This document shows, one piece after another, positions 51,273-60,979 of a DNA stretch of 64,000 nt. A model generated the notes under the pieces. It did not search any database. It was given only the letters and a program-made list of their open reading frames with translations, and was not told the DNA's origin. A program made the position numbers and the translations under genes. The stretch is from Alishewanella metallidurans (lineage in GTDB: Bacteria > Pseudomonadota > Gammaproteobacteria > Enterobacterales > Alteromonadaceae), in contig NZ_JALAHQ010000002.1 of assembly GCF_036983985.1 (NCBI RefSeq), positions 558,001 to 622,000 of the forward strand, given 5' to 3'. Each line of letters begins with the position of its first letter. Position 1 is the first letter of the stretch.

Positions 51273-52676
51273 TTAAACCCTACCATAACGATCAGAAAGC
51301 CGAACAATATCGTCTTCACCTAAATACGCCCCAGTTTGCACTTCAATAATTTCTAGCGGCATATTACTGGGATTCTCCAGTGCGTGCACCGCGCCAATAG
51401 GAATATAGATTGACTGGTTTTCATAAAGTAAGGTTTCAGTACCATTAAGTGTTACTTTTGCCATGCCTGAAACCACGATCCAATGTTCAGAACGGTGATG
51501 ATGCAGCTGCATAGATAACTTCTCACCCGGCTTTACCGTTATGCGCTTTACCTGATACCGCTCGCCACTATCAATTGCCTCGTACTTGCCCCAAGGTCGG
51601 TATACTTCGCGGTGTATTTTATACTCACTGCGCCCTGTTGCTTTTAATTGCTGCACTATAGCTTTTACAGCTTGTACTTTATTTTTTGTTGCTACTAATA
51701 CCGCATCTTTAGTTTGTACCACCACAATATTGCTTAAACCCACGGTGGCAACTAAGCCAGTTTCAGCAAACACATAGTTATTGCTACCATCAATATCCAG
51801 CACATCGCCTTTATGCACATTACCGACACTGTCTTTTGCACTAATGTCCCATATCGATGCCCAAGAACCAATATCATTCCAGCCGGCATCTATTGCTACT
51901 ACTACTGCCGCGCGGGTTTTTTCCATTACTGCGTAATCTACTGAATCACTTGGGCAGGCTATGAAAGCATCATAATTAACGCGAATAAAATCTAAATCTG
52001 GGTTTACGTCAGCCATTGCGCGCTCGCAGGCGATATATATATCAGGTCGATGCTGTTTTAGCTCAGTTAAATACACGCTGGCCTTAAACATAAACATGCC
52101 GCTGTTCCAGTAGTAATCACCGCTAGCAAAATACTGCTGGGCGGTAGTTAAATTGGGTTTTTCCACAAACTGCGCCACGCTATAAGCATCACCTAATGCC
52201 GCACCACGCTTTATATAGCCATAACCGGTTTCAGCTGCGGTAGGCACTATGCCAAAAGTCACTAAGTTATTGTTGTTCGCCAACACGTCAGCTTGCGCCA
52301 AGGCTTTGATAAACTCCGTATTATTGGCAATAACATGATCTGCGGCTAACACTAGCAACAATGGGTCAATGCCCTGTTTAAGCGCGGTAAAAGCAGCAAG
52401 CGCAATAGCAGGTGCAGTATTACGCCCAGTGGGTTCTAAAATAATATTATGATCAAGCTGGCTAATTTGTCTTAGCTGCTCGGCGGCAATAAAACGGTGT
52501 TCTTCGTTACAAATTACTAAAGGCGGTAAGGTTTTTATACCAGCTAGGCGCAAAATAGTGGTTTGCAACATAGTGTGTTCGCCATGCAGCGTTAAAAACT
52601 GCTTTGGCATTAAGTCACGCGACAAAGGCCATAATCGGCTACCTGTGCCACCAGCCAAAATAACAGGCAAGATCAT
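51273..52676 (-). CDS. manC: Mannose-1-phosphate guanylyltransferase / mannose-6-phosphate isomerase
   Basis: A 467-residue bifunctional enzyme. N-terminal pyrophosphorylase signature GGTGSRLWPLSRDLMPKQF, and C-terminal cupin isomerase domain with PGEKLSMQLHHHRSEHW (about residue 405). It makes GDP-mannose for surface polysaccharide. No manB or GDP-sugar modifying gene is in the window. ATG preceded by AAGGGG. Confidence 0.96.
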   Translation of the reverse strand: MILPVILAGGTGSRLWPLSRDLMPKQFLTLHGEHTMLQTTILRLAGIKTLPPLVICNEEHRFIAAEQLRQISQLDHNIILEPTGRNTAPAIALAAFTALKQGIDPLLLVLAADHVIANNTEFIKALAQADVLANNNNLVTFGIVPTAAETGYGYIKRGAALGDAYSVAQFVEKPNLTTAQQYFASGDYYWNSGMFMFKASVYLTELKQHRPDIYIACERAMADVNPDLDFIRVNYDAFIACPSDSVDYAVMEKTRAAVVVAIDAGWNDIGSWASIWDISAKDSVGNVHKGDVLDIDGSNNYVFAETGLVATVGLSNIVVVQTKDAVLVATKNKVQAVKAIVQQLKATGRSEYKIHREVYRPWGKYEAIDSGERYQVKRITVKPGEKLSMQLHHHRSEHWIVVSGMAKVTLNGTETLLYENQSIYIPIGAVHALENPSNMPLEIIEVQTGAYLGEDDIVRLSDRYGRV

Positions 52677-52706
52677 GTTTACCCCTTAGCGCTATAGTTA
52701 TTTGTG

Positions 52707-53249
52707 CTAGTCGTAATACTCTGCAGCAGAAAACGGCAATGCCCGCTGATCTTTTTCTGACAAGATTATTTGCATGGTTTCAGGCCAATTTATTGCAAGT
52801 TGTGGATCGTTCCAGCAAATACTGCGCTCACCCGCTGGGCTATAGAAATCTGTCGTCTTATAAAATACATCAGCATACTCTGACATCACTAAAAAGCCGT
52901 GCGCGAACCCCGGCGGAACCCATATTTGCTGACGGTTTTCTGCAGACAGGATATTAGCAGTCCACTGGCCAAATTGCGCAGAGCTGCGGCGTAAATCAAC
53001 AACGACATCATAAATCTCACCATGCAATACGCTAACTAACTTTCCCTGCGGTTGAATAATTTGATAATGTAAGCCGCGCAGAACGTTTTTAACTGAGCGT
53101 GACTGGTTATCCTGAACAAAGTCAAAGCCACTAACCTGTTGATGAAACTCTTGCTGATTAAAGCTTTCGAAAAAATGGCCACGTGCATCCTTATATATCT
53201 TAGGCGTTAGCAGCAGCACATCAGCTAATGACGTTTTCGTTACTTGCAC
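52707..53249 (-). CDS. rfbC: dTDP-4-dehydrorhamnose 3,5-epimerase
   Basis: A 180-residue cupin epimerase of dTDP-rhamnose synthesis. Motifs: KIYKDARGHFFESFN, FVQDNQSRSVKNVLRGLHYQ and HGEIYDVVVDLR, with the catalytic His-Asp pair. The GTG at 53249, two bases after the rfbD stop, matches family N-termini (VTKTSLADVLLLTPK), so the longer TTG-initiated frame is rejected. rfbA and rfbB are absent from the window. Confidence 0.94.
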   Translation of the reverse strand: MQVTKTSLADVLLLTPKIYKDARGHFFESFNQQEFHQQVSGFDFVQDNQSRSVKNVLRGLHYQIIQPQGKLVSVLHGEIYDVVVDLRRSSAQFGQWTANILSAENRQQIWVPPGFAHGFLVMSEYADVFYKTTDFYSPAGERSICWNDPQLAINWPETMQIILSEKDQRALPFSAAEYYD

Positions 53250-53250
53250 T

Positions 53251-54168
53251 TTACTGCCCCTGAATTTGTTGCCATTCAACAAACGTTAACGCTAACTGGC
53301 TTTGCCAGCTAGGTAACTGAATATTAAATGTTTGTTCAATTTTAGTGGTATTTAATCGCGAATTAAGTGGCCGTTTTGCAGCGGCGGCATATTGCAGAGT
53401 ATTTATTGGGTAGCAGTGCTGTAAGTTTAACTTTAAGGCTATTCCCTGCTGTATAGCCAACGAAAAAATGGCTTGAGCAAAACCGTACCAACTGGTTTCC
53501 CCTTTGGTAGCCAAATGATAAATACCACTTAGTTTATGCCCATGCTGTAGTGCTTGCTGCAATGCTGAAATAGTCGTTTGTGCAATAAGTTTGGCTGGTG
53601 TCGGCGCACCTATTTGATCGCTCACAACGCGTAGGCTTTCATGCTGCATGCCCAGTTTAAGCATGCTGCGCATAAAGTTATTGCCACGCGCGGCATATAG
53701 CCAACTAGTGCGAAAAATTAAATACTTATCGCAGTGTTGTTGCACCGCATTATCGCCATCAAGTTTAGTACGGCCATATACCGATAACGGGCTAGTCACG
53801 TCGGTTTCTTGCCATGCTGCAGTGCCATTACCCGAGTACACATAATCTGTAGAGTAGTGCACTAACCACGCCCCGCATTGCTCCGCTAGTGTAGCCAGTG
53901 CAGAAGGTAAGGCAACATTCATAAGATAAGCAGCGTGCGGCTTTGTCTCGGCTTCATCTACCGCCGTCCATGCCGCAGCGTTAACAATAATATCAGGTTT
54001 AAATTCAGCGATACGTGCTAACAACACATCAACATTTACAAAATCTACATCAGCACGGTTTAAGCAATAAACGCGCCCTACTGCGGTTAAATATTGTGCC
54101 AACTCGAAGCCTAACTGTCCGTTAGTAGCAAGTAATACAATATTATAATGCGCTGCGTTTAGATGCAT
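53251..54168 (-). CDS. rfbD: dTDP-4-dehydrorhamnose reductase
   Basis: A 305-residue short-chain dehydrogenase-type enzyme that reduces to dTDP-L-rhamnose. NAD(P) motif ATNGQLGFELAQYL, HYSTDYVYSG, and catalytic YGRTK. Family pattern NAAAWTAVDEAE is intact. Followed by rfbC with translational coupling. Confidence 0.95.
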   Translation of the reverse strand: MHLNAAHYNIVLLATNGQLGFELAQYLTAVGRVYCLNRADVDFVNVDVLLARIAEFKPDIIVNAAAWTAVDEAETKPHAAYLMNVALPSALATLAEQCGAWLVHYSTDYVYSGNGTAAWQETDVTSPLSVYGRTKLDGDNAVQQHCDKYLIFRTSWLYAARGNNFMRSMLKLGMQHESLRVVSDQIGAPTPAKLIAQTTISALQQALQHGHKLSGIYHLATKGETSWYGFAQAIFSLAIQQGIALKLNLQHCYPINTLQYAAAAKRPLNSRLNTTKIEQTFNIQLPSWQSQLALTFVEWQQIQGQ

Positions 54169-54196
54169 AAGGGGATTATACGTTAGATCATACCAT

Positions 54197-54751
54197 TCAT
54201 CTTTTTACCCGATCCCCGCTACCTTTACCCGACACCGTCATAAAAATATATTTAAAGTAATTAGCAATAGTTAGCGTGGCTAACATTTGCGCATCGGTTT
54301 TAGCTAATAACTCAGGTGTGGACATATCAATGTCATTTACTTGAGCTAAACCGGTGATGCCAGGTCTAGCGGCAAGTACATTCAGCCGCTCGCGCTCGGC
54401 TATTAATTCTTGTTGATTAAACAAACTCGGCCGCGGGCCGACTAGGCTCATATCACCGCATAGTACATTCCATAACTGCGGTAACTCATCTAATTTGGTT
54501 CTACGCAAAAAGCCACCGAATGGCGTAATTGCGCTGGCGTTGGCTAAATGGCTAGCAACATGCGCCGTATCGGGTTTCATGGTGCGAAACTTTACTAAAG
54601 TAAAAGGCTTTTTATTGCGCCCTACCCGCTGCTGGCAGAATATTGGCGAGCCAGTATCGAATAAACCAATAATGGTTAGAATAACCAGCACCGGAAAACC
54701 AAAAAACAAGCCGAAAAAGGCAAAAATAACATCTAATAACCGAATTAACAT
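54197..54751 (-). CDS. Small phosphoglycosyl transferase (PglC/WbaP catalytic type)
   Basis: A 184-residue monotopic phosphoglycosyl transferase that starts glycan assembly on undecaprenyl phosphate. One N-terminal hydrophobic re-entrant segment (about 5-28) with FGFP, then KFRTM, TKLDELPQLWNVLCGDMSLV, GPRPS and RPGITGLAQV. It lacks the extra membrane region of WbaP/WcaJ. It overlaps the upstream epimerase gene by 7 bp; that kind of pair often makes and uses one sugar (for example QuiNAc/FucNAc). Confidence 0.93.
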   Translation of the reverse strand: MLIRLLDVIFAFFGLFFGFPVLVILTIIGLFDTGSPIFCQQRVGRNKKPFTLVKFRTMKPDTAHVASHLANASAITPFGGFLRRTKLDELPQLWNVLCGDMSLVGPRPSLFNQQELIAERERLNVLAARPGITGLAQVNDIDMSTPELLAKTDAQMLATLTIANYFKYIFMTVSGKGSGDRVKR

Positions 54752-55704
54752 AATTTCTCTTCAATAAAACAACGCTTTATGCCTTCTTCAACCGTGATTG
54801 GCGGCATCCAGCCTAAAGTTTCTTTGGTATGACTTATATCTACCTGCAAATTACCACATAAACGGTCTATCACCGCTTGCTTACCGGTTAACTTGCCTGC
54901 CAGTTGTAACCAACTCATGGGTACAGGTATTAACCACGGATTTTTTCCAGCGGCAAGGGTCATCATTTGCAGTAGTTCTGTGGTAGAGATATCTTGATCA
55001 TCGCTAACTAAAAATGTTTGATTAGCTGCTTTAGGATGGTTAATACAGGTAATAATCAGATCAAGCAGATTATCTAACGCCACCAAGCTACGCTTGTTGT
55101 GAATGGCGCCCAGTGGCAAAGGGTAATTTTTTTCTGCCAGATGCATCATTGACGAAAAGTTGCCTTTTACACCTTGCCCATAGACTAACGGTGGACGAAT
55201 TATAACTACTTCCATGTTCGTTTGCTCGGCTATGCTTCTTAAGCCCGCTTCAGCCTCGGCTTTTGAAATACCGTAGGGATCGATAGGATTAGGTTGATGC
55301 GAGGCATTAAATATATTATCTGTCAGTGTTTGTTCACCGTTTACTTTTACTGAGCTAATAAAGATGAAGCGTTTAACCCCTAGTGCAGCAGCCTGACGGG
55401 CTAAATTTAAGGTTCCGGCGGTATTTACCGCACGAAAAGCCTGCATTGGGTCTTCAGCGCTATCGTTCATTTGATGCACTCTGGCAGCAGTATGAATTAC
55501 TACGTCAGGTTTCGCCTCGACTAACAACGAACACCAATCAGTATTTGCATCTAGTTGCGATAGCAGTATGTTATGCGCTGCAAAACCAAATGCTAAAGGG
55601 CTGCGAGTAACAGCTGTAGTGCAGTAACCTAAGCGTTGCGCTTCGCGCAATAACGCCGTGCCGACAAAACCATTAGCGCCAGTAATAACTACATTTTTAA
55701 TCAT
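54745..55704 (-). CDS. NAD-dependent sugar epimerase/dehydratase
   Basis: A 319-residue short-chain dehydrogenase (extended type). NAD motif VVITGANGFVGTALL, catalytic YGISK (about residue 145), and the Ser in FISSVKVNGE. Partner of the adjacent phosphoglycosyl transferase, so possibly a 4-keto reductase giving UDP-QuiNAc or UDP-FucNAc from the WbpM-type dehydratase product. ATG at 55704 overlaps the stop of the tandem glycosyltransferase gene by 8 bp. Confidence 0.88.
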   Translation of the reverse strand: MIKNVVITGANGFVGTALLREAQRLGYCTTAVTRSPLAFGFAAHNILLSQLDANTDWCSLLVEAKPDVVIHTAARVHQMNDSAEDPMQAFRAVNTAGTLNLARQAAALGVKRFIFISSVKVNGEQTLTDNIFNASHQPNPIDPYGISKAEAEAGLRSIAEQTNMEVVIIRPPLVYGQGVKGNFSSMMHLAEKNYPLPLGAIHNKRSLVALDNLLDLIITCINHPKAANQTFLVSDDQDISTTELLQMMTLAAGKNPWLIPVPMSWLQLAGKLTGKQAVIDRLCGNLQVDISHTKETLGWMPPITVEEGIKRCFIEEKLC

Positions 55705-57946
55705 TAACAATCTCAGATGTCAACTCTGCGTACAAAGCAAAATACGCGGCAACAGTATTAGTAATATTGTATTTTTGTAAAGCGAGCTTGCGGCCGGCTT
55801 CGGCCATTTCTCTCCGCTTTATTGGATTATTATACAAATATTCGATAGCATCGGCCAAGGGCTCAACTTGACGCACAGGAACTAATAAACCAGTTACATT
55901 AGGGATAATAGCATGTCTACAACCTGGCACATCGGTGGTAATTATAGCGCGGCCACAAGCAGCAGCTTCAATTAGTACTTTAGGTAAGCCCTCTCGATAT
56001 GAGGGCAACACCACTAAATTGCTTTGTGAAAATACTTGCGGAATGTCTTCCCTGAAACCCAAAAAATTAAGTAGCTGTTCTTTTTCAAGTTTTTGAATTA
56101 AATCGGGTAAAACTGATGCAGGATTACCTTCATCGGTGTCGCCAGCGACCCAAAATTGAATGTCTGGATACTTAGATTTTACCAGCCTTGCAGCTGCTAC
56201 AAATTCCAAAAAGCCTTTATCTTTTAATAATCGAGCAGCAAATGTAACTGTAAATGGCACTAACGGTTCTGGTTCAAACCGATATTTATCTAAGTCTACC
56301 CCTGCTCCATTTATAATTCGGGCTTTTGGCTGAACTACTATGCCTGCGCTTAAAAAGCTTTGCATATCCGACTCATTTTCAAATACAGCCAGTAAATTGG
56401 GGTGTGCAAATACTCTTTTATATAAAAAACTAACCAAACTACGCACTAATACTGCACGCATACCATGATGAATAAACACATAACCTAAACCAGTAACCAC
56501 CGCTAACACGCCAGGAACTCTAGTAAGGCGCGCCGCTAAGCCCCCATAAATAACGGGTTTAATTGTCATTAAATGTACTAATTCGGGTTTTAACCGACGG
56601 AACAAGGTTAGTAAATAGAAAAACGATTTAAATTCTGAGAAGATATTTTTACCGCTACGGCTTAATGGAATAATGTGGTGTGTTAAGCCAGCAGCTATAA
56701 TTTGCGGAATTTCGGGCCCAGCCATAGTAGCCACATGAACATCATAGCCTTGTGCTTTCGCTTCTTGTGCTTCCGGTAACCAATGCGATAAAAAAAACTT
56801 GGCAATATTTACTACAAAAATCATTTTAGGTTTATCACCTTGATACAATTGTAGATGTGTTTTGATAACTAGTTTTATATCAAATGCCTGTTCTGCTAAC
56901 TGCCTCCCTGCTAGCCCCATATTGCGGCGTAATACTTTATCGTTGGTGAGTTGTAATATAGCATCTACCAAGCCCGCAGACTTTTTAACCGGCACCAATA
57001 ATCCCGTTACATTGGGCGTTACCGCATCACGACAGCCCGGCACATCTGTGGTTATAACCGCTCTACCACAGGCAGCCGCTTCTATCAGACTTTTCGGTAA
57101 CCCCTCGCGATATGAAGGTAGAACAACGACATTAGCTTTAGCCATAATATCATTGATATTTTTTTGATAGCCCCAGTGTTCTATTAAATTTTCACTTAAC
57201 CAGCCGTCGATATCTGCACTGGATACAGACTTTGGGTTACCCTCATCGGTATCACCGACTAATACCATTCTTACTGATGCACCGCAATGTTTCAACTCAC
57301 GTGCAGCCTCGACAAACTCCAAAACACCTTTATCAATCAGTAAACGCGCCACCAACATAATAACCGGAATAGCATCAGGTTCAGGTTTAACATCATAACG
57401 ACTTAAATCAACACCTGAACCTCTAATCATCACTACCTGCGAGGGCTCGATAACACCCAAATCTAGCAGCAGTTGTTTATCATCAGGGTTTTGAAATATG
57501 ACCTTGGTATTACCAGAGTGTAAAGCAAAGCGATACAACTTAGACACTGCAAACCGCAGCATACTGGCTCTTAGTCCTCGGGCAATAAAAATGTAGCCTA
57601 AGCCAGAAATAGATACCACACGCTGTTTTGTTTTTAAAATACGACTAGCAATGCCACCATAAATAACCGGCTTAATAGTAACAAGATGTACAATATCTGG
57701 TTTTACTTTGCGCAGCATAACAAAAATGCCTTTAAACGCACTAATTTCTGCAAGTAACCCTGTGCCGCTGCGCGATAAATCAAGTTGATGTAAAATAAAA
57801 CCTAATGACGCAAGGTAATCAGCTTGATCAGTGAAATTACAAGCAAGATGAATTTCGTAACCTTCACGTTGTGCAGCCATTGCAATGGGCAAGCGATGCG
57901 AGACGAAAAACCAATCAACGTTTACAACAAATAACAGCTTTTTCAT
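55697..57946 (-). CDS. Tandem two-domain GT4 glycosyltransferase (fused duplicate)
   Basis: A 749-residue protein made of two complete GT-B glycosyltransferases, residues about 1-370 and 375-749, that are clearly homologous to each other: each has VKPD-type segment, TIKPVIYGG, an ISGLGY/VTGLGY loop, a GAG/GSG-VDL linker, VGDTDEGN/AGDTDEGN, and LPSYREGLPKxLIEAAACGR. The second half starts with a natural-looking N-terminus (MIFVVNIAKFFLSHW) right after the first ends, so two adjacent genes appear to have fused in frame. It may add two consecutive sugars. Confidence 0.9.
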   Translation of the reverse strand: MKKLLFVVNVDWFFVSHRLPIAMAAQREGYEIHLACNFTDQADYLASLGFILHQLDLSRSGTGLLAEISAFKGIFVMLRKVKPDIVHLVTIKPVIYGGIASRILKTKQRVVSISGLGYIFIARGLRASMLRFAVSKLYRFALHSGNTKVIFQNPDDKQLLLDLGVIEPSQVVMIRGSGVDLSRYDVKPEPDAIPVIMLVARLLIDKGVLEFVEAARELKHCGASVRMVLVGDTDEGNPKSVSSADIDGWLSENLIEHWGYQKNINDIMAKANVVVLPSYREGLPKSLIEAAACGRAVITTDVPGCRDAVTPNVTGLLVPVKKSAGLVDAILQLTNDKVLRRNMGLAGRQLAEQAFDIKLVIKTHLQLYQGDKPKMIFVVNIAKFFLSHWLPEAQEAKAQGYDVHVATMAGPEIPQIIAAGLTHHIIPLSRSGKNIFSEFKSFFYLLTLFRRLKPELVHLMTIKPVIYGGLAARLTRVPGVLAVVTGLGYVFIHHGMRAVLVRSLVSFLYKRVFAHPNLLAVFENESDMQSFLSAGIVVQPKARIINGAGVDLDKYRFEPEPLVPFTVTFAARLLKDKGFLEFVAAARLVKSKYPDIQFWVAGDTDEGNPASVLPDLIQKLEKEQLLNFLGFREDIPQVFSQSNLVVLPSYREGLPKVLIEAAACGRAIITTDVPGCRHAIIPNVTGLLVPVRQVEPLADAIEYLYNNPIKRREMAEAGRKLALQKYNITNTVAAYFALYAELTSEIVND

Positions 57947-59874
57947 TTATGGTATTTCTCGTACCAAGCTTGAAACATAAGAATATCCCATAACTGATAC
58001 TGCCAATTACGCTTACCACTAAGGTGCTCTAACCACATTTTCCGAATTTTAGTAACATCAAAAAAGCCTTCTTGCTGCAAACGCTGCTCGGCAAGTAAAT
58101 TATCAGCCCAAGCTTTTAATGGGCCGCGTAACCATGTATCTAATGGTACAGCAAAGCCCATTTTAGGCCGTTCTATCAAATGTTCTGGTACATATTTATA
58201 CAGTATTTGTCTTAAACACCATTTGGTTTTCGAGCCTTTAATTTTCATTGCCATTGGCAAGCGCCAAGCGTGTTCAAATAGCTTATGGTCTAAAAAAGGT
58301 ACCCGAGTTTCTAACGACACAGCCATAGCAGCTCGGTCTACTTTGACTAAAATATCGTCAGACAAATAACTTAACGTATCTTGAGCCATCATCTGCAAAA
58401 TAGGGTCTAAAAAATTAGCTTTACGCTTAGGATCAGTTAACGCTGTTAATGGCTCTTTGCTATTAAGTACAACACTTTCTGGGTTTTGCCAATGCGATAC
58501 TAAGCCTAAATATAACTGTTCTATCGTTTTAGATGGCAGCACCAATGCGGCTTTATGCAACTTGTCGCCCATGTTACTAAGGCGCCATCGCGCTGGCACT
58601 AATACCGATAACGCGTTCCATACTTTAATAGGTATTGCCGTTAAGCACCATGCTGCCATTTTTCGTAGCACTACCGGTATACGGCTTAATTTATGCCACG
58701 TTCGAGCCGTTAATATATAACGGTTATAGCCGCAAAACACTTCATCGCCGGCATCGCCCGATAACGACACCGTTACTTGCTGTTTGGCAATTTTTGATAC
58801 CAAATAAGTGGGTATTTGTGAAGAGTCAGAGAAGGGTTCGTCATAAATATCAGCTAATTTAGGTATAACCGCCAGTGCATCTTCAGCAGTGACATAAAGA
58901 TCAGTATGTTCAGTTCCTAGATGATCTGCTACGGCTCTGGCAAACTCAGCTTCATTAAAACGCTTATCGTCAAAACCGATAGAAAATGTTTTTACCGGCG
59001 TATTCGACTGCGCCTGCATTAACGCAACGATAAGTGACGAGTCTACACCACCAGACAAAAAAGCTCCCAGCGGTACATCTGCCGCCATCTGCCCTTTAAC
59101 TACATTTTTCAAGGTTTGTTCTAACTGTTGTAGTTGTTCAGCTGCGGGCAACGTACATAGGTTTGCGGCGGCTTGCGCCATTGTATCTTTAGCCGACCAA
59201 TATATATCTGTGGTTTGTTCTAAACTGGAATTTAAGGTCATTATAGTGCCAGGCAGTAGCTTATAAATGTCTTTATAAATAGAGTACGGCGCCGGTATGT
59301 AGTTATGACGTAACAGTAAAGTAATAGCATCACGATTTATTTCTGGTGCGAAATTTGGATGAGCACGCAATGCATTTAATTGCGAACCAAACAAAAAACA
59401 ACCATTTTGCCAGCCATAATAAAGCGGCTTTTCGCCAAAACGATCTCTGGCCAATTGTAATTGCTTAGTGTCTCTATCCCACAACGCTAAAGCAAACATA
59501 CCCGTAGTTTTAATCAGTGTTTGAAATAAGCCCCACTGCTCAATAGCCGCTAATAAGGTTTCGGTATCTGAATGGCCCAACCAATTACGTGGCGTAATAG
59601 CCTCAAGCTCAGCTCGAAGCTCAAGATGATTATAAATTTCACCATTAAACGCTATAACATAGCGTTGTGACGATGAATGCATGGGCTGATGCCCTGCAGC
59701 CGACACGTCAACTATAGCTAATCGCCTGTGCACTAAACCAATATTTTCATCGTCGGACCAAGTACCGGAGCTATCTGGCCCACGGGTTTTAATAGCATTA
59801 CCCATATCACTTAATATTTGATTAAAATCAAAATCAGAGTTTTTAATAGACCAAAAGCCAGAAAAACCACACAC
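57943..59874 (-). CDS. Glutamine-dependent asparagine synthase (AsnB-type)
   Basis: A 643-residue amidotransferase with intact Cys2 (MCGFSGFWS), GATase domain, and synthetase domain with FLSGGVDSSLIVALM (about residue 270). In O-antigen and capsule loci such genes (like WbpS) amidate uronic acids; here Ugd and WecC provide uronic-acid donors, so this is a good candidate. GTG start at 59874 about ten bases after AAGGA. Stop overlaps the tandem glycosyltransferase start (ATGA). Confidence 0.9.
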   Translation of the reverse strand: MCGFSGFWSIKNSDFDFNQILSDMGNAIKTRGPDSSGTWSDDENIGLVHRRLAIVDVSAAGHQPMHSSSQRYVIAFNGEIYNHLELRAELEAITPRNWLGHSDTETLLAAIEQWGLFQTLIKTTGMFALALWDRDTKQLQLARDRFGEKPLYYGWQNGCFLFGSQLNALRAHPNFAPEINRDAITLLLRHNYIPAPYSIYKDIYKLLPGTIMTLNSSLEQTTDIYWSAKDTMAQAAANLCTLPAAEQLQQLEQTLKNVVKGQMAADVPLGAFLSGGVDSSLIVALMQAQSNTPVKTFSIGFDDKRFNEAEFARAVADHLGTEHTDLYVTAEDALAVIPKLADIYDEPFSDSSQIPTYLVSKIAKQQVTVSLSGDAGDEVFCGYNRYILTARTWHKLSRIPVVLRKMAAWCLTAIPIKVWNALSVLVPARWRLSNMGDKLHKAALVLPSKTIEQLYLGLVSHWQNPESVVLNSKEPLTALTDPKRKANFLDPILQMMAQDTLSYLSDDILVKVDRAAMAVSLETRVPFLDHKLFEHAWRLPMAMKIKGSKTKWCLRQILYKYVPEHLIERPKMGFAVPLDTWLRGPLKAWADNLLAEQRLQQEGFFDVTKIRKMWLEHLSGKRNWQYQLWDILMFQAWYEKYHK

Positions 59875-59904
59875 TATACATATCCTTTAAAATTAATTGT
59901 TTTG

Positions 59905-60951
59905 CTAAACATTACCAAAAACTCTGATTACGTTGTCATTAAAATCTTGTGAGTAGTCTTTTGTATCGGCCCAACAATTAATAGCATTCAACTTCAAGCT
60001 GTCATAAACATCACGATTACTTATAGCATTAACAACTAAATTATAAGCATCATTATCATAATAAATTGAGTTATGATTATGATGACAATAATTAGCAATT
60101 TCACCTACTGGAGTTACTATTGGAACTAGGCCCAGTTGCATAGCCTCAACAACTGACATTGCCATTCCTTCATGATCAGATGTATTAAAGAAAAATTTAG
60201 CGGTTAAAATTTCTTTCGAGTACTTATTAGGCTCTTTGGGTCCCATAAAGAGCACTTTACCGTTTAAATTCAGCTCAGAGACTAAATTTTGAAGATTTTG
60301 TAGCTCACCACAATCAGGGCCATAAATATAAAAAATCGAATTTTCATTAGTAGCAGACAATTTATGAAACAGAATAATAGCTTTATCCACTCTTTTCACT
60401 TTAGCTAAGCGCCCCCAAAATACAAAGTTATTATGCCTTTCTAAATTAGACTCAGAATAAAAACTATCTAATTTAACAAAAAAAGAAATAACATGAGATT
60501 TATGTTCAGGAACAAATTCAACAATTGATAACTTAGTAGCTTGAGAATCACACCACACTTCATGCGAAAACTTAATTGCCGCTTTTGAAATAATCTTCTC
60601 AAAAAAATGTCCAAATTTACTACTATGTAAAAATGTTATTAATTTAACCTTTGGCTTAAAACCAATTTTAGATAGAAGCAAATATGTAAGGCCAACAATA
60701 GAAGATCGCCAAAGAGAACATAGTAAAATATCAGGCTGCTGTTTACATAAAAATCTAATCCCATTAAAGTAAAAGCCAAAAGAGTTAAGCTTGCAATCTG
60801 GCGAAATAGACGTAATATGCTGTTTATTTGTTAGTAAATTCCCACATAAAAAAACAGTTGTTATATCCAAATCGTTTTTTACAACTAATGAACGAGCGGC
60901 ATGTTCAACGCCACCTATACCGTCCTTTGGTATCATATGAAAAAACTTCAT
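59905..60951 (-). CDS. Glycosyltransferase, GT4 family
   Basis: A 348-residue GT-B protein. Nucleotide-sugar binding stretch GRLAKVKRVDKAIIL and the EX7E-like SDHEGMAMSVVEAMQLGLVPIVTP (about residue 255). It belongs to the AT-rich final part of the locus; donor and acceptor unknown. First gene after the AsnB gene with 30 bp between. Confidence 0.85.
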   Translation of the reverse strand: MKFFHMIPKDGIGGVEHAARSLVVKNDLDITTVFLCGNLLTNKQHITSISPDCKLNSFGFYFNGIRFLCKQQPDILLCSLWRSSIVGLTYLLLSKIGFKPKVKLITFLHSSKFGHFFEKIISKAAIKFSHEVWCDSQATKLSIVEFVPEHKSHVISFFVKLDSFYSESNLERHNNFVFWGRLAKVKRVDKAIILFHKLSATNENSIFYIYGPDCGELQNLQNLVSELNLNGKVLFMGPKEPNKYSKEILTAKFFFNTSDHEGMAMSVVEAMQLGLVPIVTPVGEIANYCHHNHNSIYYDNDAYNLVVNAISNRDVYDSLKLNAINCWADTKDYSQDFNDNVIRVFGNV

Positions 60952-60979
60952 TTATAACCTTACAAAATTAAATTTCAAA

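Noticed and set aside
53250..53282. Longer rfbC starting with TTG at 53282
   Set aside because: It overlaps rfbD by about 30 bp and adds residues not found in homologues; GTG at 53249 fits the family N-terminus.
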